The notes below the pieces were generated by a model, which saw only the letters and a program-made list of their open reading frames with translations, had not been told where the DNA came from and ran no database searches. A DNA stretch of 64,000 nt from positions 36,488 to 100,487 of the forward strand of contig JBDTRR010000012.1 of NCBI GenBank assembly GCA_039931615.1, in the 5' to 3' direction. The stretch comes from JAHFUI01 sp039931615. Lineage in GTDB: Bacteria; Acidobacteriota; Vicinamibacteria; Vicinamibacterales; CAVVIG01. This document shows positions 46,328 to 54,708 of this stretch, piece after piece. A program made the position numbers and the translations under genes. Positions within the stretch are counted from its first letter, which is position 1, and every line of letters begins with the position of its first letter.

Positions 46328-47122
46328 ATGCTGAAGGTGGGTGCGGTCATCATCCTGGTGATGGCGCTGGCCGCCATCCTCGGGCCGTCGATCACGCCGT
46401 TCGACCCGGCGCAGCAGGAGCTGCCGCTCCGCCTCGCCGGGCCGACGTGGGGGCATCCGTTCGGCCTCGACGAGCTCGGGCGCGACATCCTCGCCCGCGT
46501 CCTGGCCGGCGCCCGGATCTCGTTCTTCGTCGCGCTGGTGGTGGTGACGGTGTCGGCGGGCATCGGCACCATGCTCGGCGCCGTCGCCGGCTACTTCGGC
46601 GGCGCGCTGGACGATGTGATCAGCCGGGTGACCGACACGCTGCTCGCCTTTCCGGGGCTGCTGCTGGCGATCGCGCTGGTGGCGGTGCTCGGGCCGAGCC
46701 TGGGCAACGTGCTGTTCGCCCTGACCATCATCGGCTGGGTCGGGTATGCCCGGCTGGTCCGCGGCCAGGTCTTGCGCGCGCGCGAGTTCGAGTACGTCCA
46801 GGCCGCCCGGGCGCTCGGCGCCCACACGCCCCGGATGCTGCTTCGCCACATCATCCCCAACGCCTTGCCGGCGGTCGTCGTGCAGGCGACGCTCGGCATG
46901 GCGGGCGCGATTCTCGGGGAAGCCGCGTTGAGCTTCCTCGGGCTGGGGGTGCAGCCGCCGACGCCAAGCTGGGGCACGATGCTCAATGGCGGGCGGGCGC
47001 ACCTGCTCGACGCGCCGCACCTGACGCTGTTTCCGGGCCTGGCGATCGCGCTGCTCGTCCTCGGATTCAACTTCGTCGGCGACGGCCTGCGGGACCTGGT
47101 CGATCCGAAGCGCCGCGGGTAA
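46328..47122 (+). CDS. Peptide/nickel-type ABC permease (DppC family)
   Basis: This 264-residue permease is the second subunit of the importer. Visible are AAILGPSITPFDPAQQ, the diagnostic HPFGLDELGRDILARVLAGAR, five to six helices, the EAA loop ARALGAHTPRMLLRHIIPNALP, and the end GDGLRDLVDPKRR. It is slightly shorter at the N-terminus than most members (280-300) because the cytoplasmic lead is missing. It lies 51 bases after the DppB-like gene. Confidence 0.9.
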   Translation: MLKVGAVIILVMALAAILGPSITPFDPAQQELPLRLAGPTWGHPFGLDELGRDILARVLAGARISFFVALVVVTVSAGIGTMLGAVAGYFGGALDDVISRVTDTLLAFPGLLLAIALVAVLGPSLGNVLFALTIIGWVGYARLVRGQVLRAREFEYVQAARALGAHTPRMLLRHIIPNALPAVVVQATLGMAGAILGEAALSFLGLGVQPPTPSWGTMLNGGRAHLLDAPHLTLFPGLAIALLVLGFNFVGDGLRDLVDPKRRG

Positions 47123-47148
47123 CGCCTCGCGTTCGTGGCTCGAGATCG

Positions 47149-48573
47149 TCAGTGCATGGCGCGCTGGAGCGCGAGGAGCGCCGAGTCGCCGGGGTCTTTC
47201 TCGAGGCCGCGGCTGATCGTGGCGGCGGCCGCTGCCTTGTCGCCGGCCCTGAACTGCGCCACGGCCAGCGATTCCAGCAGCCGGACGTCGGTCTCGGTGC
47301 CGGCGTCGGCGCGCTGCAGCCATTCGACGGCGGTGGCGCTGTCGCCGAGCTGCAGCGAGAGCGCGGCGATCCGCTCGGCGCGGGCGGCGAAGCCCCGATC
47401 GTCTCCGACCAGCGCGTGCAGCTGAATCAGCGCCTGCCTGGCGGCCGCCGGATGGCGTGCCCGCTCCGCCGCCGTCGCGAAGAACTGATAGGCGGCCGGG
47501 TCGATCGGATAGCGGCCGATCGCCTGCTCGAGCGTCTGTTCGGCGGCCTCGACGCGTCCGCTCTGCAGCAGGGCGCGGCCGTATAGCGTCAGCGTCTCGC
47601 TCGTCGCGGTGCTGATCGACGCCGCCCGCTCGAGCGATTCCAGCGCGTTGCCGAGCGCCGCCGGGTCGTTGCGCGCCTGCGCGATGTCGAGCCAGACCCG
47701 CCCGAGCGCGCCATGCACGAGCGGATGATCGGGCGTCCGCTCGAGCGCCTCGCCGAGGGTCAGTACCGCGAGATCCTGATGGCCGGCGCGGCGTGCGGGC
47801 GTCTCCTGCGGATCGGCCGACCATCGGGCGTGGGCGAGCCCGACGGCGATCTGCGGCTCCAGCCGCTCGTGATCCAGGCCGGCGATTACCTGGAGCTGTT
47901 CCAGCTCGTCGCCGCGGCGGCCGATCGATCCGTAGAGGTCGGCCAGCTCTTCGCGCGCCGGAATCGAGCCGGGCGACAGTGCCACGGCCCGTTCGAGCGC
48001 CTTCCGGGCATCGGCGAGGCGGCGCCGATCGCGGAGGCAGAGACCGCGCAGGTAGTGGGCGTCGCTGGATTGATCGTCGAGGCGCAGCACGGCGTCGAGG
48101 GCGGACAGGGCGGCGTCGAGATTGCCGTCCCGGTAGCGGGCGAGCGCGAGCTTGTAGGCGACCGGCGCGGCGCGGTCGTCGAGCCGCAGGGACCGCTCGT
48201 AGGTGTCGGCGGCGTTGGCGAACCGCTGCTGCAGGTAGCGGACGTCGCCGAGCTCGTCGAGCGGGCGGGTGGCGGTTGGATCGCGCACCGCCGCGGCTTG
48301 AAAATCGCGCGCCGCGGCCTCCAGCTCATTGCGCCGCTGATAGGACTCGCCGCGCCTGAGGTAGGCGAGCATCGAATCGGGCCGGAGCGCGATGGCGCCG
48401 CTGTAAGCCTCGATCGCCACGAACGTCTGATCGTCGCGCAGCGCGGCGTCGCCGCGGGCGAGCTGGGCGCGGTAGTTGCGGTCGGTCGCCGCTTCCTGAT
48501 AGCTGAGGATGGCGGCGACGAAGCCGAGCGCCAGCACGACGAGGACGATCCGCCCGCGTTTCACCGGACCCAT
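47149..48573 (-). CDS. Membrane-anchored TPR protein
   Basis: This 474-residue protein has one N-terminal hydrophobic segment (about 7-24, IVLVVLALGFVAAILSY) and then a long array of tetratricopeptide repeats of about 34 residues (for example LAYLRRGESYQRRNELEAAA, PLDELGDVRYLQQRFANAAD). TPR arrays serve as binding scaffolds. ATG 48573 (MGPVKRGR) was chosen because it places the basic residues just before the helix; an earlier ATG at 48609 is possible. It is convergent with the permeases and divergent from the sigma factor gene. Confidence 0.8.
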   Translation of the reverse strand: MGPVKRGRIVLVVLALGFVAAILSYQEAATDRNYRAQLARGDAALRDDQTFVAIEAYSGAIALRPDSMLAYLRRGESYQRRNELEAAARDFQAAAVRDPTATRPLDELGDVRYLQQRFANAADTYERSLRLDDRAAPVAYKLALARYRDGNLDAALSALDAVLRLDDQSSDAHYLRGLCLRDRRRLADARKALERAVALSPGSIPAREELADLYGSIGRRGDELEQLQVIAGLDHERLEPQIAVGLAHARWSADPQETPARRAGHQDLAVLTLGEALERTPDHPLVHGALGRVWLDIAQARNDPAALGNALESLERAASISTATSETLTLYGRALLQSGRVEAAEQTLEQAIGRYPIDPAAYQFFATAAERARHPAAARQALIQLHALVGDDRGFAARAERIAALSLQLGDSATAVEWLQRADAGTETDVRLLESLAVAQFRAGDKAAAAATISRGLEKDPGDSALLALQRAMH

Positions 48574-48671
48574 CCTACCCCGGACCATCCCGGAACTTTT
48601 CGCCGGCATCAGGGTCTAACCGTGTGGGCTCGTCGATTGGTCCCTGTTATAGTTGAAGGAGTTACCCGTCA

Positions 48672-49304
48672 TTGGCATCGCCACTTGGGGAGCTCTGGGT
48701 GAAGCAGGCGCGCGTTGCAAGTTGGCCGGAGGTTGGCGACCGCGAGGCCGCGTTGATACAGCGCTGCGCCACCGGCGACGAGACCGCGTCCGAGGAGCTG
48801 GTCGCCGAGCATCAGCGGGCGGTCGTCAAGCTCGCGACCAACCTGCTCGGCGATCGGGAAGAAGCGCTCGATCTGTCGCAGGAAGTGTTCCTCCGGGTCT
48901 TCAGAACGATTCATCGGTTTCGTGGACAATCGAGCCTGCGCACCTGGATCTACCGGATCGCGGTGAATCAGGCGCGCAACCGGCACCGGTTCTGGCGGCG
49001 CCGCCATCGCGCCGATCAGGTGTCGCTCGATCAGCACGTCGCGGCACACGGCGACGTCTTCTCGGGGCTGGGACCGACACCCGAGCGGGTCCTGGCGCAG
49101 AAGCAGCTGGCCGGTCGGCTGCACGATGCACTCGAGCATCTCCCGTTCGATCAGCGGACGGCGATTGTCCTGCGCGAGGTGGATGGATTGAGCTACGACG
49201 AGATTGCGTTTTCGCTCGGACTGGCGGTCGGAACAGTCAAGTCGCGCCTGACGCGCGCGCGCCAGGCTTTGCGTGCCGAATTGCACGACGCGAGGACGAT
49301 GTGA
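48672..49304 (+). CDS. ECF-type RNA polymerase sigma factor
   Basis: This 210-residue sigma-70 family factor has region 2 (EELVAEHQRAVVKLATNLLGDREEALDLSQEVFLRV, the -10 recognising helix) and region 4 (ALEHLPFDQRTAIVLREVDGLSYDEIAFSLGLAVGTVKSRLTRA). Regions 1.1 and 3 are absent, as in ECF factors. AAGGAG lies ten bases before the TTG at 48672; a GTG at 48699 would shorten the product by nine residues. The stop overlaps the anti-sigma start by four bases (GTGA), so the factor and its inhibitor are made together. Confidence 0.92.
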   Translation: MASPLGELWVKQARVASWPEVGDREAALIQRCATGDETASEELVAEHQRAVVKLATNLLGDREEALDLSQEVFLRVFRTIHRFRGQSSLRTWIYRIAVNQARNRHRFWRRRHRADQVSLDQHVAAHGDVFSGLGPTPERVLAQKQLAGRLHDALEHLPFDQRTAIVLREVDGLSYDEIAFSLGLAVGTVKSRLTRARQALRAELHDARTM

Positions 49305-50167
49305 AACCCCTCACCTGTACGGCGACACGCCGGCGGCTGCAGGCGTTTTACGACGGCGAGCTGCCGGTCGACGCCCAGATTGCCGTCCAGGCGCACATGG
49401 ACTGGTGCGATGTCTGCGCCGCGACGCTCGAGGATCTCCGCATCCTCGGCGACGCCCTCCGGATCGGCGCCGCCGGCCAGGACACGCTGTCGCACGACGA
49501 AGCGACGGCGCTCACCGCAACCGTCGTCAACCGCCAGAAAGCCGAGCGGGACGCCTCGTTCTTCGCCCGATCGCGGCGGATGTTCGACGACATGCACCTG
49601 GTGTATGCCGGCGTCGGCGCCACCGCGGCCACGGCGGTCTGCGTCGTCATCATGCTGAGCATGCTGCGGTTCGCCTCGTTCGGCCGGCCGGACGCGACGC
49701 CGGCCGCCGACGGCCGGTCCGATTCGCTGGCGGCGATGCTCGACGTCCTGGCCACACCCGGCTCGAGCGCCGACGCGATGGCGATCGATGGCGCGTCTCA
49801 CGCCCGGTGGGCCGCCAGGCTGCAGGCCGCCAACGAAACCGCCGAGCAGGACGCGGTCTTCGCCCTCGACGCCATGGTCACCCGCGACGGCCGGCTCGCC
49901 AACATGCACCGCCTCCGCACGCGCGGCCACAAGGACGAGCTCAACTTGATCGAGGCGCTGTCGGATACGGTCACCCGGCTGCGGATCGAGCCGGGCGCCA
50001 TCGTCGCCACTCAGGCGCCGACCAACAGCACGATGGTCTGGCTCGTCACGCGCACCACCGTCCGCGCCAGCAAGAGCCTCAACGTCGATGTCGAGCTGCC
50101 GCCCGTCGCGAAAAAGCGCGGCGGCGTCGTCCGCTTGACGCCGGCAGCCCCGCTGGCGAGAGCCTGA
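49301..50167 (+). CDS. Zinc-finger anti-sigma factor, membrane-bound
   Basis: This 288-residue protein has an N-terminal anti-sigma zinc finger (zf-HC2: AHMDWCDVC, His and two Cys), one transmembrane helix near residues 105-125 (GATAATAVCVVIMLSML) and a periplasmic C-terminal domain. It should hold the upstream ECF factor inactive at the membrane until an envelope signal releases it. Coupling by GTGA supports a sigma/anti-sigma pair. The signal is not evident. Confidence 0.85.
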   Translation: MKPLTCTATRRRLQAFYDGELPVDAQIAVQAHMDWCDVCAATLEDLRILGDALRIGAAGQDTLSHDEATALTATVVNRQKAERDASFFARSRRMFDDMHLVYAGVGATAATAVCVVIMLSMLRFASFGRPDATPAADGRSDSLAAMLDVLATPGSSADAMAIDGASHARWAARLQAANETAEQDAVFALDAMVTRDGRLANMHRLRTRGHKDELNLIEALSDTVTRLRIEPGAIVATQAPTNSTMVWLVTRTTVRASKSLNVDVELPPVAKKRGGVVRLTPAAPLARA

Positions 50168-50177
50168 CATTCCACAT

Positions 50178-50228
50178 CGTAGGTGGGCGGACGACGGAGT
50201 AATCCGGCTGAAGCCGGATCCCACGTAC
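50178..50228. repeat. REP-like palindrome, copy D
   Basis: Ends GTAGGTGGG and CCCACGTAC enclose one good hairpin (ATCCGGCTGAAGCCGGAT at 50202-50219) and a degenerate first arm. It lies between the anti-sigma stop and the convergent propeller gene. Confidence 0.7.
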
Positions 50229-50240
50229 TAGGGGCGTGCC

Positions 50241-52511
50241 TTATCGACGCGGCCGCTCGGCGTGACCGGTCGCGACGTTGTTCATCGCGTCCAGGGCGCG
50301 GATGCTCACTCCTCGATCCCCGACCTCGCCGTCGATCACCACCTCGTAGTGCTCGAGCTTCGAATCGGCGACCCCATCCTTCGGGAACACCGCCCGCCAG
50401 CGCTGGCCGTCCACCGAGAACTCGACCCGTTGAATGGGTGAGTGATCGTCCTGCGCGTCGAACATCATCGTCGTCCGCCCGGCGTCGAACTTCACGCTCT
50501 GGATGGTGATGGCGGGCGGCGTGTTGTCGATCTCGAGCGCCGAGCTGTCCAGCTCGCCGGCCAGCGCAATGTTGCTCGCGTTCGAAGGCAGATCCGAGGC
50601 GACCACCTTGACGAAGTAAGTGCCGTTCGGCACGGTCGTGGTGTCCCAGACCAGAATCTGCTCCTCGACCGCCCGGCGGAGCGGCTTCCAGCTGGTTTCC
50701 CCTTCGCGCCGGTAGAGCACGTCGTAGAGCAGGTCGTCCTCGTTCTCGTCGTCGGCCTTCCAGACCAGGGTCTGCAGGCCTTTCTGGTAGGTGCGCCGCC
50801 CGAGCGCCGGCGCGCTGGCGGTGCCCTGCTGCCCGCTCAGCGCCGCCGAGGAGAGCTTGCGATCCGGCGTGGTTTGATCGCTGAACCCCGCCAGATCCGG
50901 CTCACCGGTCGCGAACGGCTTCTGGAAGACGATGCCGGGCGAGTGGATGGTGATCGAGCGGACCTGGGGCCGGAGGTTGCGCTGGAGGTAGGCCGCGGTG
51001 ACCGACGTCAGCGCCGGGCCGTCGCCCTTGCCCGTCAGCACGGCGCGCCACTGCAGGTAGCGCGCCTTCGGACTGGTGATCGGCGAGCCGTCGGAGGTGG
51101 TGTAGCCCGCCGACCATGGGCTCCAGGTGTCGTCGGGTGTTTCGGTGTTGCCCGAGCGGGTGGAGAGCTCGATCTGGTTACCGCCGGACGCGGCGCCGTG
51201 CCAGCTCAACGTCCCCCAGGTCGAGACCATCTGGGCGTCGTGCGGCTCCGATTCGTAGGTGCCGCGCGCCGCCCGATCCGCCGACAGCCGGAAGAGCTTG
51301 CCAGGGTTGGCGGTCGCGTAATACAGGCGGCCGCGGCCGTCTTTGTAGAAGCCGGTGATCTGCTGGGCTGCGGCGCGCGCCAGCAGGGTCGGCTGCACCG
51401 GATCGCCGTCGAGTCGGTAGATTTTGCCCTTGTTGCCGGTGCCGACGATCACCGCGCCGTTGTCCGCGAACGTGAGATCGTACGGCGCGTCGTCGCGCGA
51501 TTCCCAGAGCTGATCCCAGAGGCCGTCGGCGGCGATGCGGTAGAGCGCGCCCTTGGCGAGCCGCCGGCTGTCGCGCGCCGAGGCGCTGGGCGCGCTGCTG
51601 CCGCCGCCGCCGCTGGTGTCCACCACGGTAAACGACGTCACCTCGACGGTGACCGACGGGACCGGCGCCCGGCCGGTCTCGGCCGGCGCCGCCGGGCGGT
51701 CTTCGCCAGCCGAAGGCGCGCTGCCGCTGCCCGAGGGCCGGCCGCTCAACGCGGAGGCGTACAACGTGCCCTTGTCGTCGAAGTGCAGCGCGTGCACCTC
51801 CTCGAACGGCGAATCGAGCAGGACGAACCCCTTGGCATCCGGATCGATGCGCAGCACCCGGCCCGGCGAACCGGTGCCAACCAGCAGATTGCCGGCCCTG
51901 TCGACGGCCAGCGCCATCGCGTGCGTCGCCTTCGTCTCGTAGAACTTCGTGCCGGAGCCGTCCGGGGCAATCTTGTAGATCACCCCCTTCTCGCCGGTGC
52001 CGGCGTAGAGCGTGCCCTTCGCATCGACCGCCAGCGACCAGATGTACTTGTCGTCGGGATCGAAGAAGACGGTGTCCTTGCCGTCGCGATCGAGCTTGTA
52101 GATCCGTCCGTCCGGCGACGTCGCGACGTAGAGGCCGCCGTTGGGCGCGGGCGCCAGGGCGTGGGCCTCCAGCTCCGGCGCGTCGAAGAAGACAGTGCCG
52201 CGGCCCTGCTGATCGACCCGGAACACCTTGCCTTCGTTGCCGGTGCCGACGAACATCGAGCCGTCGGGCCCGGCGACGACGGACCAGACGAACGGCGCCG
52301 ACGTTTCGTAGACCAGCTCGGTGGCCGGCCCGAGAGTGAGGCGCCCCTGGCTGTCGATCGAGAGATTCTCGACCTCGCCCTTGAGGAAATCCACCTGGGT
52401 CGCCGCCTGAAAGAACTTCGAGGACGAGGCGTGCAGGGAGGCCGCGCCAAGCGCGATCGCCACAGTCGTAGTGCAGGCCAGGCCTGCCAACGCGGATCTG
52501 GACATGGGCAT
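50241..52511 (-). CDS. Secreted beta-propeller protein (NHL/PQQ-like)
   Basis: This 756-residue protein has a signal peptide (about 1-30) and many repeats of the type GSMFVGTGNEGKVFRVDQQG, GTLYAGTGEKGVIYKIAPDG and NLLVGTGSPGRVLRIDPDA. These predict a beta-propeller of six or more blades. The C-terminal third is Fn3/Ig-like (DVLYRREGETSWKPLRR, NGTYFVKVVASD). Two start codons lie within six bases; 52511 is used, 52505 is equally likely. The binding partner is unknown. It follows the S55 peptidase gene by 22 bases and is probably co-transcribed. Confidence 0.8.
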   Translation of the reverse strand: MPMSRSALAGLACTTTVAIALGAASLHASSSKFFQAATQVDFLKGEVENLSIDSQGRLTLGPATELVYETSAPFVWSVVAGPDGSMFVGTGNEGKVFRVDQQGRGTVFFDAPELEAHALAPAPNGGLYVATSPDGRIYKLDRDGKDTVFFDPDDKYIWSLAVDAKGTLYAGTGEKGVIYKIAPDGSGTKFYETKATHAMALAVDRAGNLLVGTGSPGRVLRIDPDAKGFVLLDSPFEEVHALHFDDKGTLYASALSGRPSGSGSAPSAGEDRPAAPAETGRAPVPSVTVEVTSFTVVDTSGGGGSSAPSASARDSRRLAKGALYRIAADGLWDQLWESRDDAPYDLTFADNGAVIVGTGNKGKIYRLDGDPVQPTLLARAAAQQITGFYKDGRGRLYYATANPGKLFRLSADRAARGTYESEPHDAQMVSTWGTLSWHGAASGGNQIELSTRSGNTETPDDTWSPWSAGYTTSDGSPITSPKARYLQWRAVLTGKGDGPALTSVTAAYLQRNLRPQVRSITIHSPGIVFQKPFATGEPDLAGFSDQTTPDRKLSSAALSGQQGTASAPALGRRTYQKGLQTLVWKADDENEDDLLYDVLYRREGETSWKPLRRAVEEQILVWDTTTVPNGTYFVKVVASDLPSNASNIALAGELDSSALEIDNTPPAITIQSVKFDAGRTTMMFDAQDDHSPIQRVEFSVDGQRWRAVFPKDGVADSKLEHYEVVIDGEVGDRGVSIRALDAMNNVATGHAERPRR

Positions 52512-52533
52512 GTGGCTGTGAGGCGGCGGGGGA

Positions 52534-54399
52534 TCAGTTCGACGCGATGGTGACGTTGAGCGTCCGCGACCCGCTGACCGCGTGCTCCGTCGGCAGCTCC
52601 CATTCGCCGAGCGTGGCCGTGCCGAGCGGGTTGAAGCTGCCGCCGCTCCGATCCGCTTCGAGGACGGCCAGCACCGAGGGCGGCAGCGAGGACAGCGTCT
52701 CACCGTTGACCACGGCGCCGGCGTCCGACCCGAGCAGCTTGACGTAGAGGATGTTGTTGCGGCGGCCCTTGTTGAGCGTGCGGATCATCTGCGACACGCT
52801 GCGCAGCTGCTGCGGCAGGCGCGCTTCGCGCTGCTCGGCCTGCGCCAGCCGGGCGCCGTCGGTGACCAGAATCGACAGCGCGCCGGTCGCATTGGCGGGG
52901 ATCGCCACCGGCAGCGTGGTGACGACTTCCTCGCCGCGGAAGGTCCGCAGCGCCACCTTCAGCGGTACCGAGCGGCCGGCGCGCGGCCGCGGATCGTCGA
53001 GCCAGACGCGCTGGAGCGTCGCGGTCTTCGGCTCCTCGCTGGTGCCGATGGTGTATTCGAGCCGTTCGAGCTCCACCTTCTCGAAGTCGTTGCCCATCAG
53101 GTAGGCGACCGGGGAGACCATGTAGCTGGCCGCCGCCGAGGACGCCGTGTCGCCGGCGAACAGGTTGTTGAAGGTGATGGCGTCGTGCTTCTTGATCATC
53201 GCCTTGCCGCGGACGCTGTAGCTCGCCACCCCGTTCTGCCGCTCGTACGAGCCGAGCGTGTCGAGAATCGCCGCGTAGGTCATCAACGGGGTGAACAGCT
53301 GGTCGTTGACGACGGCGAAGTGGAAGGTGCGGGGTGCGCCGCGCGGCGACTCGAGGGTCAGGGTGATCGGCGTCGTGCCCGGACCGGGGCCCAGACGTCC
53401 GGCGATCGCCGTCGCGCGATCCTGGAAGAACGTGCCAATCACCTCGCCGGTGGTCGAGAGCTTGAGCGACGAGGCCAGGCTCGGCAGCACCGTGTAGACG
53501 TAGGCGCGGGTCATCGGGAACTCGACCGGCCCGAGGTTGTACATCGGGTGACCGAAGGCGTAGACGCGGTCGCCGTCGATGTGCGTGACGGTGCCGGTCG
53601 CGCCCATTTCCATGTCGCCGGTCAGGAAGTTGACGCCGACGGCGTCGCCCGGCTTGAGCGGCCCCTCGAACGGCATTTCGCCGCCGCCGACGCCCCGCGT
53701 GCTGCCGCCGGTGGGGATGAACCCGCTATCGCGGAAGGCGGCGCCGAAGAAATCGGCCGTGTCGGGCTGGAAGCCGGACATGACGAGCGGGGTGGCAATC
53801 GGCCGCAGCAGCGTGCCGACCTGCATGTCGGCCAGCCCCGCGATCCCGCTGACGCCGACCAGCTGGGCGTCGTTCGAGCGATCCGCGAACGGGCGGTTCC
53901 AGTTGAGCGCGCGGCGGAACGCCAGCGTCAGATTCTCCGGCGTGAGGGGGAAGTCGAGCCGGACCCGGGCGGCGCGCGGACGGACCTGTGCCTCGCTCAT
54001 CACCGTGGCGTCGGTCATTTCGGCGATTGGGGTGATGCCGGCGATCGGTTCCTTGGAGAAGCTGCCGAGCGAGTAGGAGACCGCGCCGATCAGCTTGCCG
54101 TCGATGTAGACCGGGCTGCCGCTCATGCCGGCGATGACGCCGGTATTGGCGAGGGGACCGCCTTCCAGCCGGGCCAGGATCAGATTGCGGCGGGTACCGA
54201 TCACGTTTTCGATGACGCCGAGGATTCGCGCCTTGAATTCCTCGACGCGGGTCCCTTCAAAGACGGTATGGCCGATGCCGACCATGCCCGGCCGAATCTC
54301 GGAGACGCTCATCTGCGGCGCGGCGGCGAACAGACCCGGAAAACCGAGGCCGGACACACCAAGGACGGCGGCGATCAGAAGGAAAGCGGACCTGCGCAT
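52534..54399 (-). CDS. Secreted SpoIVB/S55-family peptidase-like protein
   Basis: This 621-residue protein has a signal peptide (about 1-26) and an N-terminal SpoIVB peptidase S55 domain (about 40-380). It opens EIRPGMVGIGHTVFEGTRVEEF. The nucleophile region is AGMSGSPVYIDGKLIGAVSY and the His region DGDRVYAFGHPMYNLG. The remaining part is beta-rich and unassigned. S55 peptidases cleave signalling proteins in spore formers. Acidobacteriota-type genomes often have long versions of unknown target. ATG 54399 begins the signal peptide. Confidence 0.88.
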   Translation of the reverse strand: MRRSAFLLIAAVLGVSGLGFPGLFAAAPQMSVSEIRPGMVGIGHTVFEGTRVEEFKARILGVIENVIGTRRNLILARLEGGPLANTGVIAGMSGSPVYIDGKLIGAVSYSLGSFSKEPIAGITPIAEMTDATVMSEAQVRPRAARVRLDFPLTPENLTLAFRRALNWNRPFADRSNDAQLVGVSGIAGLADMQVGTLLRPIATPLVMSGFQPDTADFFGAAFRDSGFIPTGGSTRGVGGGEMPFEGPLKPGDAVGVNFLTGDMEMGATGTVTHIDGDRVYAFGHPMYNLGPVEFPMTRAYVYTVLPSLASSLKLSTTGEVIGTFFQDRATAIAGRLGPGPGTTPITLTLESPRGAPRTFHFAVVNDQLFTPLMTYAAILDTLGSYERQNGVASYSVRGKAMIKKHDAITFNNLFAGDTASSAAASYMVSPVAYLMGNDFEKVELERLEYTIGTSEEPKTATLQRVWLDDPRPRAGRSVPLKVALRTFRGEEVVTTLPVAIPANATGALSILVTDGARLAQAEQREARLPQQLRSVSQMIRTLNKGRRNNILYVKLLGSDAGAVVNGETLSSLPPSVLAVLEADRSGGSFNPLGTATLGEWELPTEHAVSGSRTLNVTIASN

Positions 54400-54456
54400 G
54401 GTGCATTCATTATTCGAGAGAAGTGCTTGAGGGTCAAGGAGAAATGGGCTTTCCTG

Positions 54457-54485
54457 TTGACATCCAAACGGCGGCTCTGTTATCG
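54457..54485 (+). promoter_or_regulatory. Sigma-70-type promoter of the aro-trp operon
   Basis: TTGACA at 54457-54462 is a perfect -35 box. A 17-base spacer leads to TTATCG (54480-54485), or with 18 bases to TATCGT. The site lies just upstream of the Trp-rich leader and the terminator hairpin. It is the best-formed promoter seen in the window. Confidence 0.65.
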
Positions 54486-54500
54486 TCTCGGGTCTTGTCC

Positions 54501-54614
54501 TTGATTGCCCCGGCGCGCTCGCTGTCACACGCTCCCGGCCCGTCGGCGGGGATCCGCACTTTTGCGTGGCGGTGGTATCGCGTCATCCCAGAAGAGGCGA
54601 CCGCCTTGGCTTGA
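54501..54614 (+). CDS. trpL: Putative trp leader peptide
   Basis: A frame ending TGA at 54612-54614 contains FAWRWYRV, two Trp codons (54567-54569, 54573-54575) next to a Tyr codon, shortly before a terminator. In TrpL-type control, ribosome stalling at Trp codons selects the antiterminator. Starts are unclear: TTG at 54501 (37 residues) or 54495, both close to the predicted RNA start. An ATG at 54444 precedes the promoter. The start has no ribosome site. Confidence 0.55.
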   Translation: MIAPARSLSHAPGPSAGIRTFAWRWYRVIPEEATALA

Positions 54615-54680
54615 CCCGCCAACCGCGCGATTAGCAAGTGTTCGAGCCTCTTCAGCCCACTGGTTGAAGGGGCTTTTTTT
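54568..54680 (+). terminator. trp attenuator: protector, antiterminator and intrinsic terminator
   Basis: Terminator: AGCCTCTTCA (54645-54654), a ten-base loop and TGAAGGGGCT (54665-54674), then seven T residues. Antiterminator: GAAGAGGC (54591-54598) can pair exactly with GCCTCTTC (54646-54653), destroying the terminator. Protector: GGCGGT (54568-54573) at the Trp codons can pair with ACCGCC (54600-54605). A ribosome paused at the Trp codons would block the protector and allow the antiterminator. The layout is classic transcription attenuation. Confidence 0.8.
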
Positions 54681-54708
54681 ATGTTTCCCGGCTGTCGACC
54701 GTGACCTG

